A DNA stretch of 64,000 nucleotides, taken from the NCBI RefSeq assembly GCF_011745365.1, contig NW_024468909.1, forward strand, positions 5,146,001-5,210,000, in the 5' to 3' direction. The notes beneath the pieces are model-generated. The model did no database searches. It was not told the origin of the DNA and saw only the letters and a list, made by a program, of their open reading frames with translations. This DNA comes from Cryphonectria parasitica EP155 (lineage: Eukaryota; Ascomycota; Sordariomycetes; Diaporthales; Cryphonectriaceae). The position numbers were made by a program, and so were the translations under genes. This document shows positions 12,495 through 23,600 of this stretch, piece by piece. Each line of letters starts with the position of its first letter. Positions within the stretch are counted from its first letter, which is position 1.

Positions 12495-12975
12495 AAGAAA
12501 GAAACAAAGAAAAGACTGGTTGCATCTGTGTTCGGTGGGTATCTCGTAGCAGAAGAGCAGACTTCAAAGTATGAATGAACGTTCGCCCTCCCTGACCTCG
12601 TCGCGCTGCCTTTGCATGAGTATGTTTATTGAAGTGGAAAGAGAAAAAAAAAAAATTCTGCAAATGGAACACCCAAATGCTCATTTGTACCCTCCGAGTC
12701 AGCGCCCACACACCCAAGCTTGTTCAAACAAATTTTGAGGACACTGCCTCTTGAATCAAGTTGACCTTATCAGGGCAACGGCGCCTCGAGACCAACCTCT
12801 GTCTCAGACCGGTCAATCATGTAGATCAAAGCCGCTCTTCATCGTCGTGGCTAGCCTCGCTGGGCATTCACCCCCCTTGACACACAGCTCCTATCAACTT
12901 GCAAGCACCTCAGTAGGCCTTTCTGCAGATCCACAGGTTATAACGCCGTGGCGTCTGGATTTTCCGTCCCCTCAC
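12495..12975. other. Intergenic, convergent 3' ends
   Basis: Terminator region shared by the Zn2Cys6 gene (+) and MHF1 (-). An A-rich run lies at about 12641-12655. No coding signal. Confidence 0.55.
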
Positions 12976-13504
12976 TCATCGCCTTGCGCGACCCTTGCCT
13001 TTGCCCTTGCCGGCCTTCGCCGCATGCAGCTCATCCACAAAGTCCTTGATGATACTGTGCAGGTCTGCATTCCGCCTCGCCAGCAGCAGCACATCATCGG
13101 TCTGGACTGTCGTCCGCCCCGCATGGCGACTGAAGCTTTCCAAATCCTGAGCCACATTTTCTAAATGAAAAGACAATTTGTGTCCAGACGTCTTCATTAG
13201 GATGTCGAATTTTCCCGGCTATAATAGGTAGGTGAGAGAGAAGGAGGGTAGTCCCGACCTACCGATCTGAGTCCAGACCATCTCGGTGAGAGCTCCGATA
13301 AACTGAGGCGTCGCGTTCCTGTTTCGCCTTAGGGAGTCGTCGTCTACCATCTTTCCGACCGCAAACCACAATGCAGCTTTGAGGCGCTGGCATGACGTGC
13401 CCGTCAGCGACGCGTTCGAGGCGTAAAGGGAAGGCAAGGGTGGGTATTGTTGATATTGGCCCTACCTCGCGGATGTCCTCTTCCTCTCCCACCTGATCAG
13501 CCAT
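12976..13504 (-). CDS. MHF1: MHF1 / CENP-S histone-fold protein
   Basis: Three exons, 13504-13466, 13386-13263 and 13160-12976, give 115 residues. The reading is RLKAALWFAVGKMV, then TPQFIGALTEMVWTQI, then across the second intron ENVAQDLESFSRHAGRTT and TDDVLLLARRN. This is the CENP-S/MHF1 histone fold: helix 1, loop, the long helix 2 with the ENxAxDLExFxxHAxRTT signature, and helix 3. With MHF2/CENP-X it forms a tetramer that binds branched DNA, recruits the FANCM/Mph1 helicase and is part of the CENP-T-W-S-X kinetochore complex. The C-terminus is a short Lys/Arg-Gly tail. None of the exons alone reveals the family, so the hand-built splice is the main support. Confidence 0.9.
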
Positions 13505-14165
13505 GATAACTGAGAGTTCTCAAAAATGCCCAGAAAGACGAGCGTCTCGACACCAGCAAGAGACCTTTTGCGGTGTGTCGTCGTCGTTAAAAGACGTGCA
13601 TGTCAAGAAAGATAGAGAGAGAGACGCGACTTTCCCAGTTGAGCCGTGTTAGCAGCGCTTGGGCGAATCACGTCCAGCGGGTTCGTCTTGACTTAAGCCG
13701 CTGTGGAGCCCTGAGCCTCTAGCGTGCAGAGCCGCCAACCGCAGGCGCACAGGGGGTCCCGGAATGGGGAATTTCCTACTAGAGATACGCTAAGGCGACC
13801 TGTCAAATAGTACTATAGTAGAAAAGGAAAAAAAAATTATGTTAATGCGCACATGTCGCGACCTCATCTCCAATCCACCTCTCTCCTGAGCAAGCCAAAA
13901 TTCCCTCAACCACCTCGAGGTTTTCTCCTTTCTTCCGCCTCTCCCGCAGTCCTTTATATACGAGCAATCCCCCTGGATTCGACAGGCAAATCACTCTATC
14001 CCTCTCTTTCCACACACACCGCCCCCTCCCCGCCTGGATTTTATCATCACCGACTACCAAGCGCATTTCACGACTGCTACTACTATTACACGACCCCCCT
14101 TCCCCCTTTCCCTCTCGTCCTTAAACGCTGCCGTACACCCCGCCCACTTCAAGAATAAAACAACC
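13505..14165. promoter_or_regulatory. Divergent promoter of MHF1 and PGA2
   Basis: The two genes are transcribed away from each other from this 661-base region. A TATA-like element (CTTTATATA, about 13952-13960) lies some 200 bases before the PGA2 start, followed by pyrimidine-rich sequence up to 14130. Confidence 0.5.
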
Positions 14166-14642
14166 ATGGCCGACCTCGTCAGATTAGTAGGCATAGGCGC
14201 CCAGCGCTTCGCCACCAACACGCGCGCCTCGCTCGAGGGCATGTCGCCCGAGAAGTGGATCCGCCTGGTCATCATCGTGGGCACGTACATGCTCATCCGG
14301 CCGTACCTGCTCAAGTTCGGCGGCAAGCAGCAGATGAAGCAGCACGAGAAAGAGGCCGAGGAGGCCGAGGAGGCCGCCAGGGAAAAGGCCAAGATGACGC
14401 CCAACGAGCTGCGCGGCCACAAGATCGCCGAGATACCAGAGGACAGCGAGGACGAGGAGGAGGAGGCGGCGGCGGCGGCGGCGGGCGCTGCTGGCCAGTC
14501 GACCTCGGCGGAGTGGGGCAAGAAGGCACGGAGGAGGCAGAGGACCATGATCAAGAAGATTCTGGAGGCGGAGGAGAAGAGGTTACAGGACCTCCAGGAT
14601 GACGATGAGGATAAAGATATCCAAGAGTTCCTGACCGACTGA
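14166..14642 (+). CDS. PGA2: PGA2-like protein trafficking factor
   Basis: A single exon of 158 residues beginning in good context (CAACCATGG). A short N-terminal part is followed by one membrane span, WIRLVIIVGTYMLIRPYLL (about residues 31-49). Next come LKFGGKQQMKQHEKE, an acidic coiled-coil stretch and a basic helix (KKARRRQRTMIKKILEAEEK). Length, the single span and the IRPYLLKFG motif fit the fungal Pga2 family, endoplasmic-reticulum proteins needed for maturation of secretory cargo such as Gas1 in yeast. A trinucleotide tract encodes a poly-Glu/poly-Ala run at about 14455-14480. Confidence 0.8.
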   Translation: MADLVRLVGIGAQRFATNTRASLEGMSPEKWIRLVIIVGTYMLIRPYLLKFGGKQQMKQHEKEAEEAEEAAREKAKMTPNELRGHKIAEIPEDSEDEEEEAAAAAAGAAGQSTSAEWGKKARRRQRTMIKKILEAEEKRLQDLQDDDEDKDIQEFLTD

Positions 14643-15471
14643 GCCGGCAATATTGGGAGTAGGAGGAAAACTGCACTACGGCTGAACCTCATGACGGTCA
14701 GGCTGGCTGAGCGACACTGTCTCGCTCTATATGGCACGGGAAAAGAGAAGAAAATAAATCAGTCACTGATCTGGAGGCCGGCAGCAAGTCAAGTCTTTTG
14801 AAGAAGGTGCAGATTAATTTCCAAAAAAAAAAAAAAAAAAAATTAATAATAATCCAGTCTGTATCAGCCCGGCTTGCACCCCGTTAGTGTACAGGTTCGT
14901 TCCAAAAAAAAAAAAATTTATCATTAATGTGGTACCAGTTCGCCATCTCGCCTCACTTAGGGCTGCCTCCAAAAATCTGCATCTCTTCAAAGGCTTGCCT
15001 GCCCCAAATCCTCGTCTCACCTAGACGATGCGGTGTTGGGAGGCTACTGCTACTGCTACTGCTCCTGTTTCTGCTGCTGCTGATGCCGCTGAGAGGGAAA
15101 CAGTGGCAGGCGCAGGCCAAACAACGCAGGTGGGTTTACCAGTATGTACCTTTTCGGTCTCTGGTTCTGCACCGCAGTTCGACGAGCGGTTTCTGACGGT
15201 GAAGAGCTTCCAATAGTATGGTTGGGCTTACTCTGCGACCAAAGATATTTTCCGCTGTCGATGCTCCTGGCAGTGCTTACGCTGGCGGGCCGGTTGCATA
15301 TTTTGCACTCGTCGTGTGCGAGGTTCTGGTCTGGCGCCTGTCTGCCAGTACCCAGACCCAACATGACGCTGTGAAGTTGGGTCGTGAGCAGCAGAGAGAG
15401 GTTGTCGACGCGTCTGTTTGATGCTCACCTCTGTCAGCTCGTGAACCATCTTGAACAAACAGCCTCCAGAC
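14643..15471. other. Intergenic with A tracts and ambiguous open frames
   Basis: Two A homopolymers (about 14822-14841 and 14904-14917) mark the 3' side of PGA2. A CTG/CTA trinucleotide run lies at 15045-15085. Open frames on both strands at 15030-15460 could be 3' exons of the minus-strand gene that follows, but no splice chain is convincing. Confidence 0.4.
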
Positions 15472-15660
15472 TTACCCCTGGATTTTGCTGCGATTATAAA
15501 AGAAATTTACAGCTGTCTTGATAATACCGAGCACGCCGAACACAATCTGCACCAGGGTGCTCAGATCCATGGCCCAGGGACTCTCGTTGGAGCCCTGGGC
15601 CATGGGCGTGGTTGTGTTGAATGACGTCCAAGTTGCGTTCACAGGTGGGATGGGCGACAT
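15472..15660 (-). CDS. Possible small single-pass membrane protein
   Basis: The open frame starts MSPIPPVNATWTSFN and reads into one hydrophobic segment, LSTLVQIVFGVLGIIKTAVN, then NFFYNRSKIQ. It ends at a strong donor-like GTAAGT just before the stop, so a second exon is likely; joining to an acceptor near 15423 would extend it, but I cannot fix the 3' end. A TATATAAA box 260 bases upstream on the same strand supports transcription. An in-frame ATG at 15735 is an alternative start. Small fungal proteins with a Ser/Thr-rich head and one such span exist, of unknown function. Product, extent and even coding status are uncertain. Confidence 0.4.
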   Translation of the reverse strand: MSPIPPVNATWTSFNTTTPMAQGSNESPWAMDLSTLVQIVFGVLGIIKTAVNFFYNRSKIQG

Positions 15661-15735
15661 GATGTGGAGGTAATGTTCAACAAGCAAAGGAAGCAGTTCT
15701 GTGAGAGATGGTACGGTAGGGCTATTATGATGCAC

Positions 15736-17714
15736 TTAAGTCCGTGTGTACGTGTTGGTGCACAGGTGTCAAGGTGGTCGTCTTTGGGTGAAGTGCCCGT
15801 CACATAGAGGGATCGAAATGTCAGTTGCATGGAAGTAGTGTTTTCCCGCTGATCCGGGTGGTGTATAGGAAGCGAAATGGTAGGATGGAGAGAGAAAGTG
15901 GAATGCCTTTTGGCCTGGTTTATATACTTGGAGCAACTGTAGGCGCAGCGGCGCCGATGGTCTGCCCATCCTCATCCTCAAGGGTCTCATGGCAACACAG
16001 AAGACCACCCCAAATCATCACCTGCCCTCGGACGAGTTGCTTGGGAAGGGGGACCTTGGAGCGCTCCAGGTGATGAAATCCAGAGGGGGGGTACCTCCCT
16101 TAAGATAACCCAGCCATGATCAAAACCTAACAAATTGTTTGGCTGGCGTCGTTGAGTACTTCCCAACTTAAAGGTCAATCATGCGTACACTCGCTTGATT
16201 TAAATAGCCCACAAACACGCAGGGCACTGTAGCACGACCTCCAGATCGAAAGCGGCAGTGCCTTCAGGTTGGGCAATGTGGGTCTGCCGCCTCATTTTGA
16301 GCGTTGGTGTGAGGTACTGCCTGGGGATTCTTGAGATGTTGCCGTTAAGAGAACAAAGAAGAAGCATAGTTGGGCCGTTCGCTGAGGACCAAACGCTCCT
16401 ATAGTAAGCAATGACCATGTGAAAACAGAGAGGAGTGAACATTTGAGTATTTGAATATGTAGTGAGCCTTCCCCTTCCTAGTGGAGAATATCTACAATCC
16501 ATAGACTCTGCTGGTGTTGACATGATTCAGTGTGACCATAATTATTCTGCTTTTCTCGCGCAGGCTTCTGCCCTGGGTGCCTTCTCCATGTGCTGTGTGC
16601 CTTTCCCACTTGTAGTCAGAGGCTGTGAGAGAGAGACCCATGAACGTGCCCGTCATCAAGCCTTCCAGACCAACCACAAGCCGGGGGAGACTTGTCATTT
16701 CCGACACGCAGATGGGCGCCGAGGTGGAACCTTAGATAGTTATGGATCCCTGGGCTACGAGAAGCAGCTACTCACTTGAGCTGTGGAGCTGGGAGGAACC
16801 TTTGTGCGCTGCCTCTTGCCCACGCTTCCCTCGTCAAGATGACATCTTGGGCAGCAACCAACAGTGGCACTGTGCGACTGCGGCGGCAGCTCATGTAACT
16901 ACTACGCAAAGCCGGATGTATCAGTGTCGAGGGGCATGATCCCACTTTGTATGCGATTCTTCACACAAGATGGATATTGTATGTGGTCCCTTTACTTGTC
17001 GATGGTAGGGCGTGCAATTCCTCAGGCCTCCGGCACTCACTAGTTGTTTTTAAATGTTTGCTTGACGGAATTGCACACCGAAAATTCAAAACATTTCTGA
17101 AACCTTCTTTCTGCGAGTTATTCTTTTCCTCTTCGCCCTGCTTCGGGTCGGTGGGCTATTCTAAGCTCATGTCACAACGCATCCCCCCATTATAGCAGCA
17201 ACATGAACTAAAGGCGCGCGGACTGGTAAAAAGCCACAACCTGCAAAGGCCCATAATGAGATGATCATCATACTCACGCTGCGAATCGCACACTCACAGT
17301 AAATCCTAACCGCCGTAGAATTCAATACAATCATCATTTCATTGATCCTTATTCGTCTATTCCTGACTTCCCCTCCAACCCCATCCATGGCCGTGGTCTT
17401 GCTGAAAACATGCAAATTTTCCCCATACCAAAGAAGCCCTCTCCATCGTATAATGATCAAGTCTTCGGCGCCTCGCCATCTGATTATTAGCCAAGGTGAC
17501 ATTGGCGAACGATTCGCTTTCATGACGCCAATAGCTTATCCCCTGAATTAATGCGCCTGCGTACCTTCCCAGCTCCTTTTGAGCCCTCGTTTGCTTCCAG
17601 TAATCACAACTTTCCGGATTCTAGCCCATACCATTCTTTCATTCAATCATCCCGTCTTGCCATTATAATGTTGTCCTTCTTCCCCCGAGTCACTTGTATC
17701 ATCACGTTATATCA
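15736..17714. other. Intergenic, about 2 kb
   Basis: Apart from the TATA candidate, no coding exon, RNA gene or repeat is recognised. The right part (17540-17710) is the 3' side of the next minus-strand gene. Confidence 0.5.
15919..15926 (-). promoter_or_regulatory. TATA box candidate
   Basis: TATATAAA on the minus strand, about 190-260 bases before the two candidate ATGs of the small membrane protein. This spacing is plausible for a fungal promoter. Confidence 0.45.
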
Positions 17715-20683
17715 TCACAAAGGCGCCAGTCTTTCCCTCACTTTCGAGTCAAGATACTCGATCCCATCCTCCCTCCTACACGCGTTTCGGAACACTTCTC
17801 TCATCCAGGGGCTCGCCATCTGGCACATTGTCGGAGACTTGATGACCTGTGGCTGCTGGTAAAAGTTCCTCACAACCCCATTCATCATGGGCATCCCCTG
17901 ACCGTTACCATGAGTCCCAACACCACCACCAAGACCGCCGTTCGCCAACGCCTCCACGTCAGCAACTAACTCTGGGACGACCACCTCGGTATAACACTCC
18001 TCGCACACTGTCAGGTCAGGCACGCTACTCGGCATGTACCAAGGCTCGTTTCGCAGCGGCATCATCTCGCCGGGGCACTCCTCTATCTCGGACCACTTAC
18101 GGATGCCGTCTGCGAGGCGCTGGATGTTAGGTGCGGTCTGGTGGGCGACGGCGCGGTCGTGTGTGCTCTCCAAAACGTCAAAGTAGAGCAGGAAGCGGTT
18201 CCGGTTCGGAGCGAAGTGCAGGCTACAAGTGCCGGGTCGAGGCTCGGCCTGGCGGTCCTGCGGCACAAACACGCCCGTGAGGCTCGGGAACAACACCTGC
18301 ACGGCCTCGGCGCAAGGGCTGCAAACTGTGAAGTCTGGGATGCAGCGCCGCGCCGCTGGGTCGATGACAGAGTACCAGTTGCGAGTGACCCTGGCTGGCC
18401 CATAGCATGGGACCTTGTGCTTGGCCGACACGTCAGCGATGCCCTGGAGGAGGCGCAGGTCTGCTCGCCGGTATTTCCTCGTCATCAGCCAGGCGATGCG
18501 GTACCACGGAGAGGTGCCTAGATCACAGGCGACCTCCTTGCTGATGTCCCTGGCGGGATGAGGGGGGACAAAATCGTCGCGAAACTCGGTATGGAGGAAA
18601 ACCTGATCGTAGCAAGACGGACAGACGTTGAAGTTGTCGTGCTTCGGCAACGTGTACCAGTCCTCAAGTCCGGCTCGCGGCCGCTGTCGTGGGCAGTCCG
18701 GCAGTCCTGGCAGGGCGCCGGCATTGACATCTTCTGAATATCGGCGGTAAGACACCACAGATGCCGCTGGCTGTTCCAAGTTAGTTCCACTGTGTCGAGG
18801 AGTCAGGGGCACACTTTGGTAGTGATTCTGGTGAGGATGTGCGGGGAGAACTGGTGACCAGTCGGGAGAAGGAGGACAAGGGATGGTCTCCAGGGAGCCC
18901 TGCCGGGACCAGGTCGGGGACGGAGGCAGTGTCTGCCGTTTGCGGCGGTCATCCACGGAAATTGCCATGGGAAGTGATGTGGTGGACAGAGGTGTATTTA
19001 CCGGCTTGCAGGGTCTGGCATTGGACCTGGTGCTCGAGTGGCGGGAGGGAGCTCTAGGTCGGCCCGTCTCTGAAGCTCGGTCATCAATTCCCCAACCGGA
19101 GCGACTGCGTGGTGAGGAAGAACCGCTTGATGATAAGGGCGACACCGGCCGCTCGATCTCATGCCGTCGTCTGGTCTTGGACACGTGGAACTGGGGCATA
19201 GAGGTTCGTGGGTCAAGCTGGGATTTGCAGTTGTTGTTGTAGAGCATCTCGTCGGAGACCTTGGGAGATGGGAGTGGCGTGGACAGCCGAGACTTCGATT
19301 TCGAGGACGTCGGCGGCGGTCGTGGCCCAATTGGACTCAGCAGAGCCGAGCGGCGACCTTCCTGAGTCACCATTGATTTTCTCCGGTGGCGATGAGATTG
19401 GTGAGTCTTGTTCGTCTCGCGGTGGTCATCGCTTGAAAAGTCGAGGTCTGCTTCTTTAGGCGGAGAGGAGCGACCATGGTAACTGGACCGCTTGGTGTGC
19501 GTTCTCGGCGAGGCAGTATGGGATCTCGCTGGGGACGACTCCTTTCGTACTGATCTTGGTGGAGATTGTCTGCGGTCGTGTGGCGGAGACGAGGGTGGTG
19601 GTCCTCGCCTCGACCGACCGTGGGCCTCATCTTTGTTATGCGAGCCATGTCTCTCCGCTGTTGCCCTCTTCGGCACGTCTGCATCTGAGTGCAGGCGCCT
19701 GTGCCCAGAAGGTGATCTGGAGGAGTGGCCATGTTGTGTGCTCTTTCGGTCGGCCAGATGAGGTCTCTGGCTGGGGGAGTCATCCCGAGACCCACCGCTA
19801 CCGCCATGCCGCGATGGAGAGTTGAAGGTCCAGTACGCCTTGTCACGGCCCTTGGTCGAATGCTTGATAGCTGGTGACAAGAAACTATCACCAGCGAGGT
19901 GTGCTGACTCCGGGTGGGGACTGAAGTAGTCCTTTGCCTCCTCTTGGTACCTCTTGTCGACACAGGTAGCCGACCTAGACCTGTGCGCATGTGGTGCAGG
20001 TCTGGGCTGACTCGACTGGTTGTTGACGTCTGTCTCGATGCGCGGCAAGTCAGTCCTCGACCTGCGGATCCGGAGTCCTGGCGGTGTCGGCAATGTCGTC
20101 GTCGTCGCTGCGTCGAGAGGAACCTTGGTATTGGCAGAATACGACGTATTCTTGGTGGATGAGGAGTCTGACTTGTGCAGAGCATCGGAGGATGTGTCAT
20201 TGTCTGTCTCGAACGGTGCGACGAGGACGAAGCGCCGCTCGGCGTTGAATTCGGGCACAGGGAGCAGAATAGGATTTTGTTCGACGGAGCCTTTGTGCTT
20301 GGGCTCCTCGTCATTCGAGCTCATGACGGAGCCATTGAGCTCCCTCGCCACCGAGGCTTCCTCATCTTCGACGCTGGGAGGGGGAGGAGGACGAGCAGGT
20401 CGGTGGTGTAAGGAATTTGGGAGGGATCGTGTAACCTTGAGGTCCTCTGCCGCATTGAGATGGTTCAGCTTGGCGGATTGGTTCGCCCGAGGTGGTGGTG
20501 GTGGGCTGTTGAGCCTGCATAAAATGGGAAACAGCGCATTGGTTAGCAATTCGCTCCTGCAGGCATATAGATTCTCGACCTAAACTCCGTCCAGGAAGGC
20601 ACTCACGGTCTAGGACTCTTAGCCCTTTGTGTAGTCCAAGTCCCAGTGCTCAATAGACTCTGGAAATCCGAATCTTCAATCAT
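17715..20683 (-). CDS. Large Ser/Arg-rich protein with three WY-VCxxC modules
   Basis: Two exons, 20683-20607 and 20514-17715, encode 958 residues. The intron has a textbook branch site (GCTAAC) and acceptor (ATGCAG), so the ATG at 20549 lies inside the intron and is not the start. Residues 1 to about 620 are disordered Ser/Pro/Arg/His-rich sequence. The C-terminal 320 residues hold three related modules, each with a Cys, a WY pair and a VCxxC: LEDWYTLP...FNVCPSCYDQVF, TRNWYSVI...FTVCSPCAEAVQ, NEPWYMPS...LTVCEECYTEVV. The repeated cysteines suggest metal binding or disulphides. Fungal homologues are sometimes labelled Ser/Arg-related nuclear matrix protein, but I know of no tested function. 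Gene is certain; role is not. Confidence 0.85.
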
Positions 20684-23600
20684 GGTGAACGTAATTCTCT
20701 CTCACACACTCTCTCTTTTTCCCACAAACATAAAATATCGCCTCCTGTCTTTCGGCACTTCTATTGTAGCGCGCAACTCTTTCTCTCTCTCAATCAGTCC
20801 AGGGGTGACATCGTTTCTGGCTTCGTGGCGGGGTAATGCAGCTGACAGCTGACACACCAGCCCTGAGGCAGAAACAAAGCTGCTGAGATCTGTAACTTCT
20901 CCCTATCTCTCTTGAGATGCTAGAGATACAGACGAATGAAGAAGGAAAAAAGAATGCCACGGTATGGGCCTGGATCAAGGATGGAAGGAAGGGGAAAAGT
21001 ATTAACGGGGTGGATTTCTGGAGGAAGAGGGGGTAGAAAGACTCGAGAAGGATTATAAGCTGCCGTGGTGGGGAAGGAGAAACACTCAAGGGTAGTATTT
21101 AGCAGTAGGAGCAGGGGTATTGAGGATCATCCTTCAGGGGGTCGGTCAACTTTTCTTACACCAAGTCAGATTCAAGATGGGGGGTGGGTCGCTAGGAAGG
21201 CCGACCTGGCTGGGTCTCGGTAGGTGATATTCTCTTCCTTTCTGTATCTGTCTTTCTAGTGTACTTGGTAAGTAAGCTAAGCCTCGAGAGAAGAAGGTCG
21301 AGAGGATTCTGAGACTAAAACGCTCACGGTCACCGGCCAGTTTATATGTGAGAATTGTGAGAGAGCAAGGAGGACGATGAGATGTGACTCTAAGGCACGC
21401 ACTCTGCCGTGCGTGGCTCTGCTTCTAGACCGACGACATCCAAAGAACTAAATCATTAGACGTTGGGCAGAAATCACCACACCTTCGGGAGAGAAAGCAA
21501 CAAAGACGTAGTCGTTGTAGTAATAATAATATCAGTAGCGTCTACTCGAGTGCGTGTGTGTGTTTGTCACCTCATGGTTCAAATACAATAAAGAACGTAT
21601 CTCTACACGTAGTCTCTTGATATTCCGCGGTTGGTTCTAGCGTATCAGGTACTGTACGCACCATGTACTGTACTACTTGGAGGGGACCACAAGGACTTTA
21701 GTGACCGGGTTCATTGGCCCATCTCTGCCGTGCGACACAGCCTTTTTACCCAAATGCACCATCCTATAGAGAACTTGTATGCCGCTCGTAAAATAGGCTG
21801 CTCATCTTTTCAAAGAAGAAAAAAGAAGAATGTTTCGCCTCATGTACGGTGTACGACTAAGAGTCGACGCTAATCAAATTCTCAACGCGACAATTGTACA
21901 TGTTATGTTCTCACACATTATTGTCTCCAGGCCTGGACGAAAGACTGGTTGGTAACACACACTCTCTTTCTCCCTCGCTATTTGCAATGTTTGAAGTTGT
22001 AGTTGTAGTTTCTTATTATTATCTTTTATCCGCGCGAAACCAACGAGGGAAAAATTGAAACAATCTGCAACGATGCCCAACGGCCCAAATCTCAGACAAC
22101 AACACCACCTTCACCATATGGCCAGGGCGCAGTGGGGACCGCCTCTGAAAAAAAGAAGAAGGTTTCAGCGGGTCCCCAAAAGAATGGGCCCAACGATGAT
22201 CAGCATGAGGGGTTTCAAGCCACAGTGGGGGGTTAGTTGGTTGGTCGGTCTGCAGTAGGCCATCGAAAACGATGACCACCAGCCTCCTAAAAGTCCCATC
22301 GACGAGCCCCATCGGCCCTGCTGGCGGCCCTCTCGAGTCTCGCCTCTCCCTCGCCTCTCCGCAGAACAAACAACATCACAGGTCTCATAGGTCTCCATAA
22401 GGTCTCCTCATAAGTCTCCCTGCGACCTATTACTTTATGCGCCGGACCCTCGCATATGAAAGCTCCCGTGGGCTGACTTTCTCGTCCCCCCCTCTAGACA
22501 GACAGACCAATCCGGTCATAACACTTTCGAACCTCCTGACCCAACCCAGTCCACCCACCATTCACATCCATCCTTTAGCTTTGTGCACTTACAGCGCGCG
22601 TCATTGCTGCAAAGAGCGAGATAGGGAGCTCATGCTGTTCTGTGGAGCAGCGCACCATCATCATCACCATCATCACCCTCCTTTGTACTCGCTTCCACAT
22701 ACTTGCCGGGCGTTTGGTCTCGGCTCCTGCGAGAGGTTTGGGTGGGGGCTTAACTTAAGGGTTGCACCTGTACCAGCTCAAGGTGGCGATCGTCAGAGGG
22801 TTGGCTTTTTCCCTCCAGTCTCCTCCTATTTTCTGCCTGCCTAGTTAGAATGAGGTGCAATGCCAAATCAGAAATGGCTGCTTCATATCAAGCTATATCC
22901 TTGTTGTGAGAGGCACCTCTTCCATCGTAGAGAAGGCTCTCAAAGTGTTTTTCCCTAACGTCACTGTCTCGGCACGCAAGGGAGAGGGATACTGCGGCTT
23001 ATGGGTGTGGCTTTCCCTTAGCTGCCTCCTAAACCGATGGTATAATGCAGGATGAGGACATTGGGCAGGAAATCGGATCCGTCAGTGAGCGGGTTCTCGA
23101 ATTTTCAGTCAGTGCTGGTGTTTTTTGGTGTATTATTTGTTTTCCCTTGGTTTTATCCTTGTCTTTGTATTCCCACCATCAGAAAGCCACCACGTTCATC
23201 GACAGTGCCACACCACATGCACTGGACTGATCGGTTGTACTATCTAAAGCTACACTAGGAGAAGATCTATGTTACATCTCTCGTACAGGGCGAAAAACGC
23301 ATCAAGCCATCGAGGTCATTGGACGTTCCCGTGCCGTCTTCTGTTTTTTTACTACTTCCTACTTTCACTTGCCCACCTGCCTTGCAATCCTTACAACTAA
23401 AACAGTGCATTCACAGGATTGGTCGGTGAAGGCCCCAAGAAAAAGAAGAAGAAGAAAGAAGAAGCAAAGATCTGCAGAGGCAAAAGAAAGACCGGGCCTA
23501 CAAGGTGAGCTATATCGGAAATAAAACAATTGCACTCTGCGTGGCTCGGCACTGGAGCTTGCTCTCGTGTGTCTGCTGCTGTGGTCAGCTGTGCAACCAA

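Noticed and set aside
19367..20314. 315-codon frame on the same strand as the Ser/Arg-rich gene
   Set aside because: It is an alternative-frame shadow of the low-complexity coding sequence.
20515..20549. ATG at 20549 as start of the Ser/Arg-rich protein
   Set aside because: This segment contains a GCTAAC branch site and an ATGCAG acceptor, and an upstream exon (20683-20607) joins exactly in frame.
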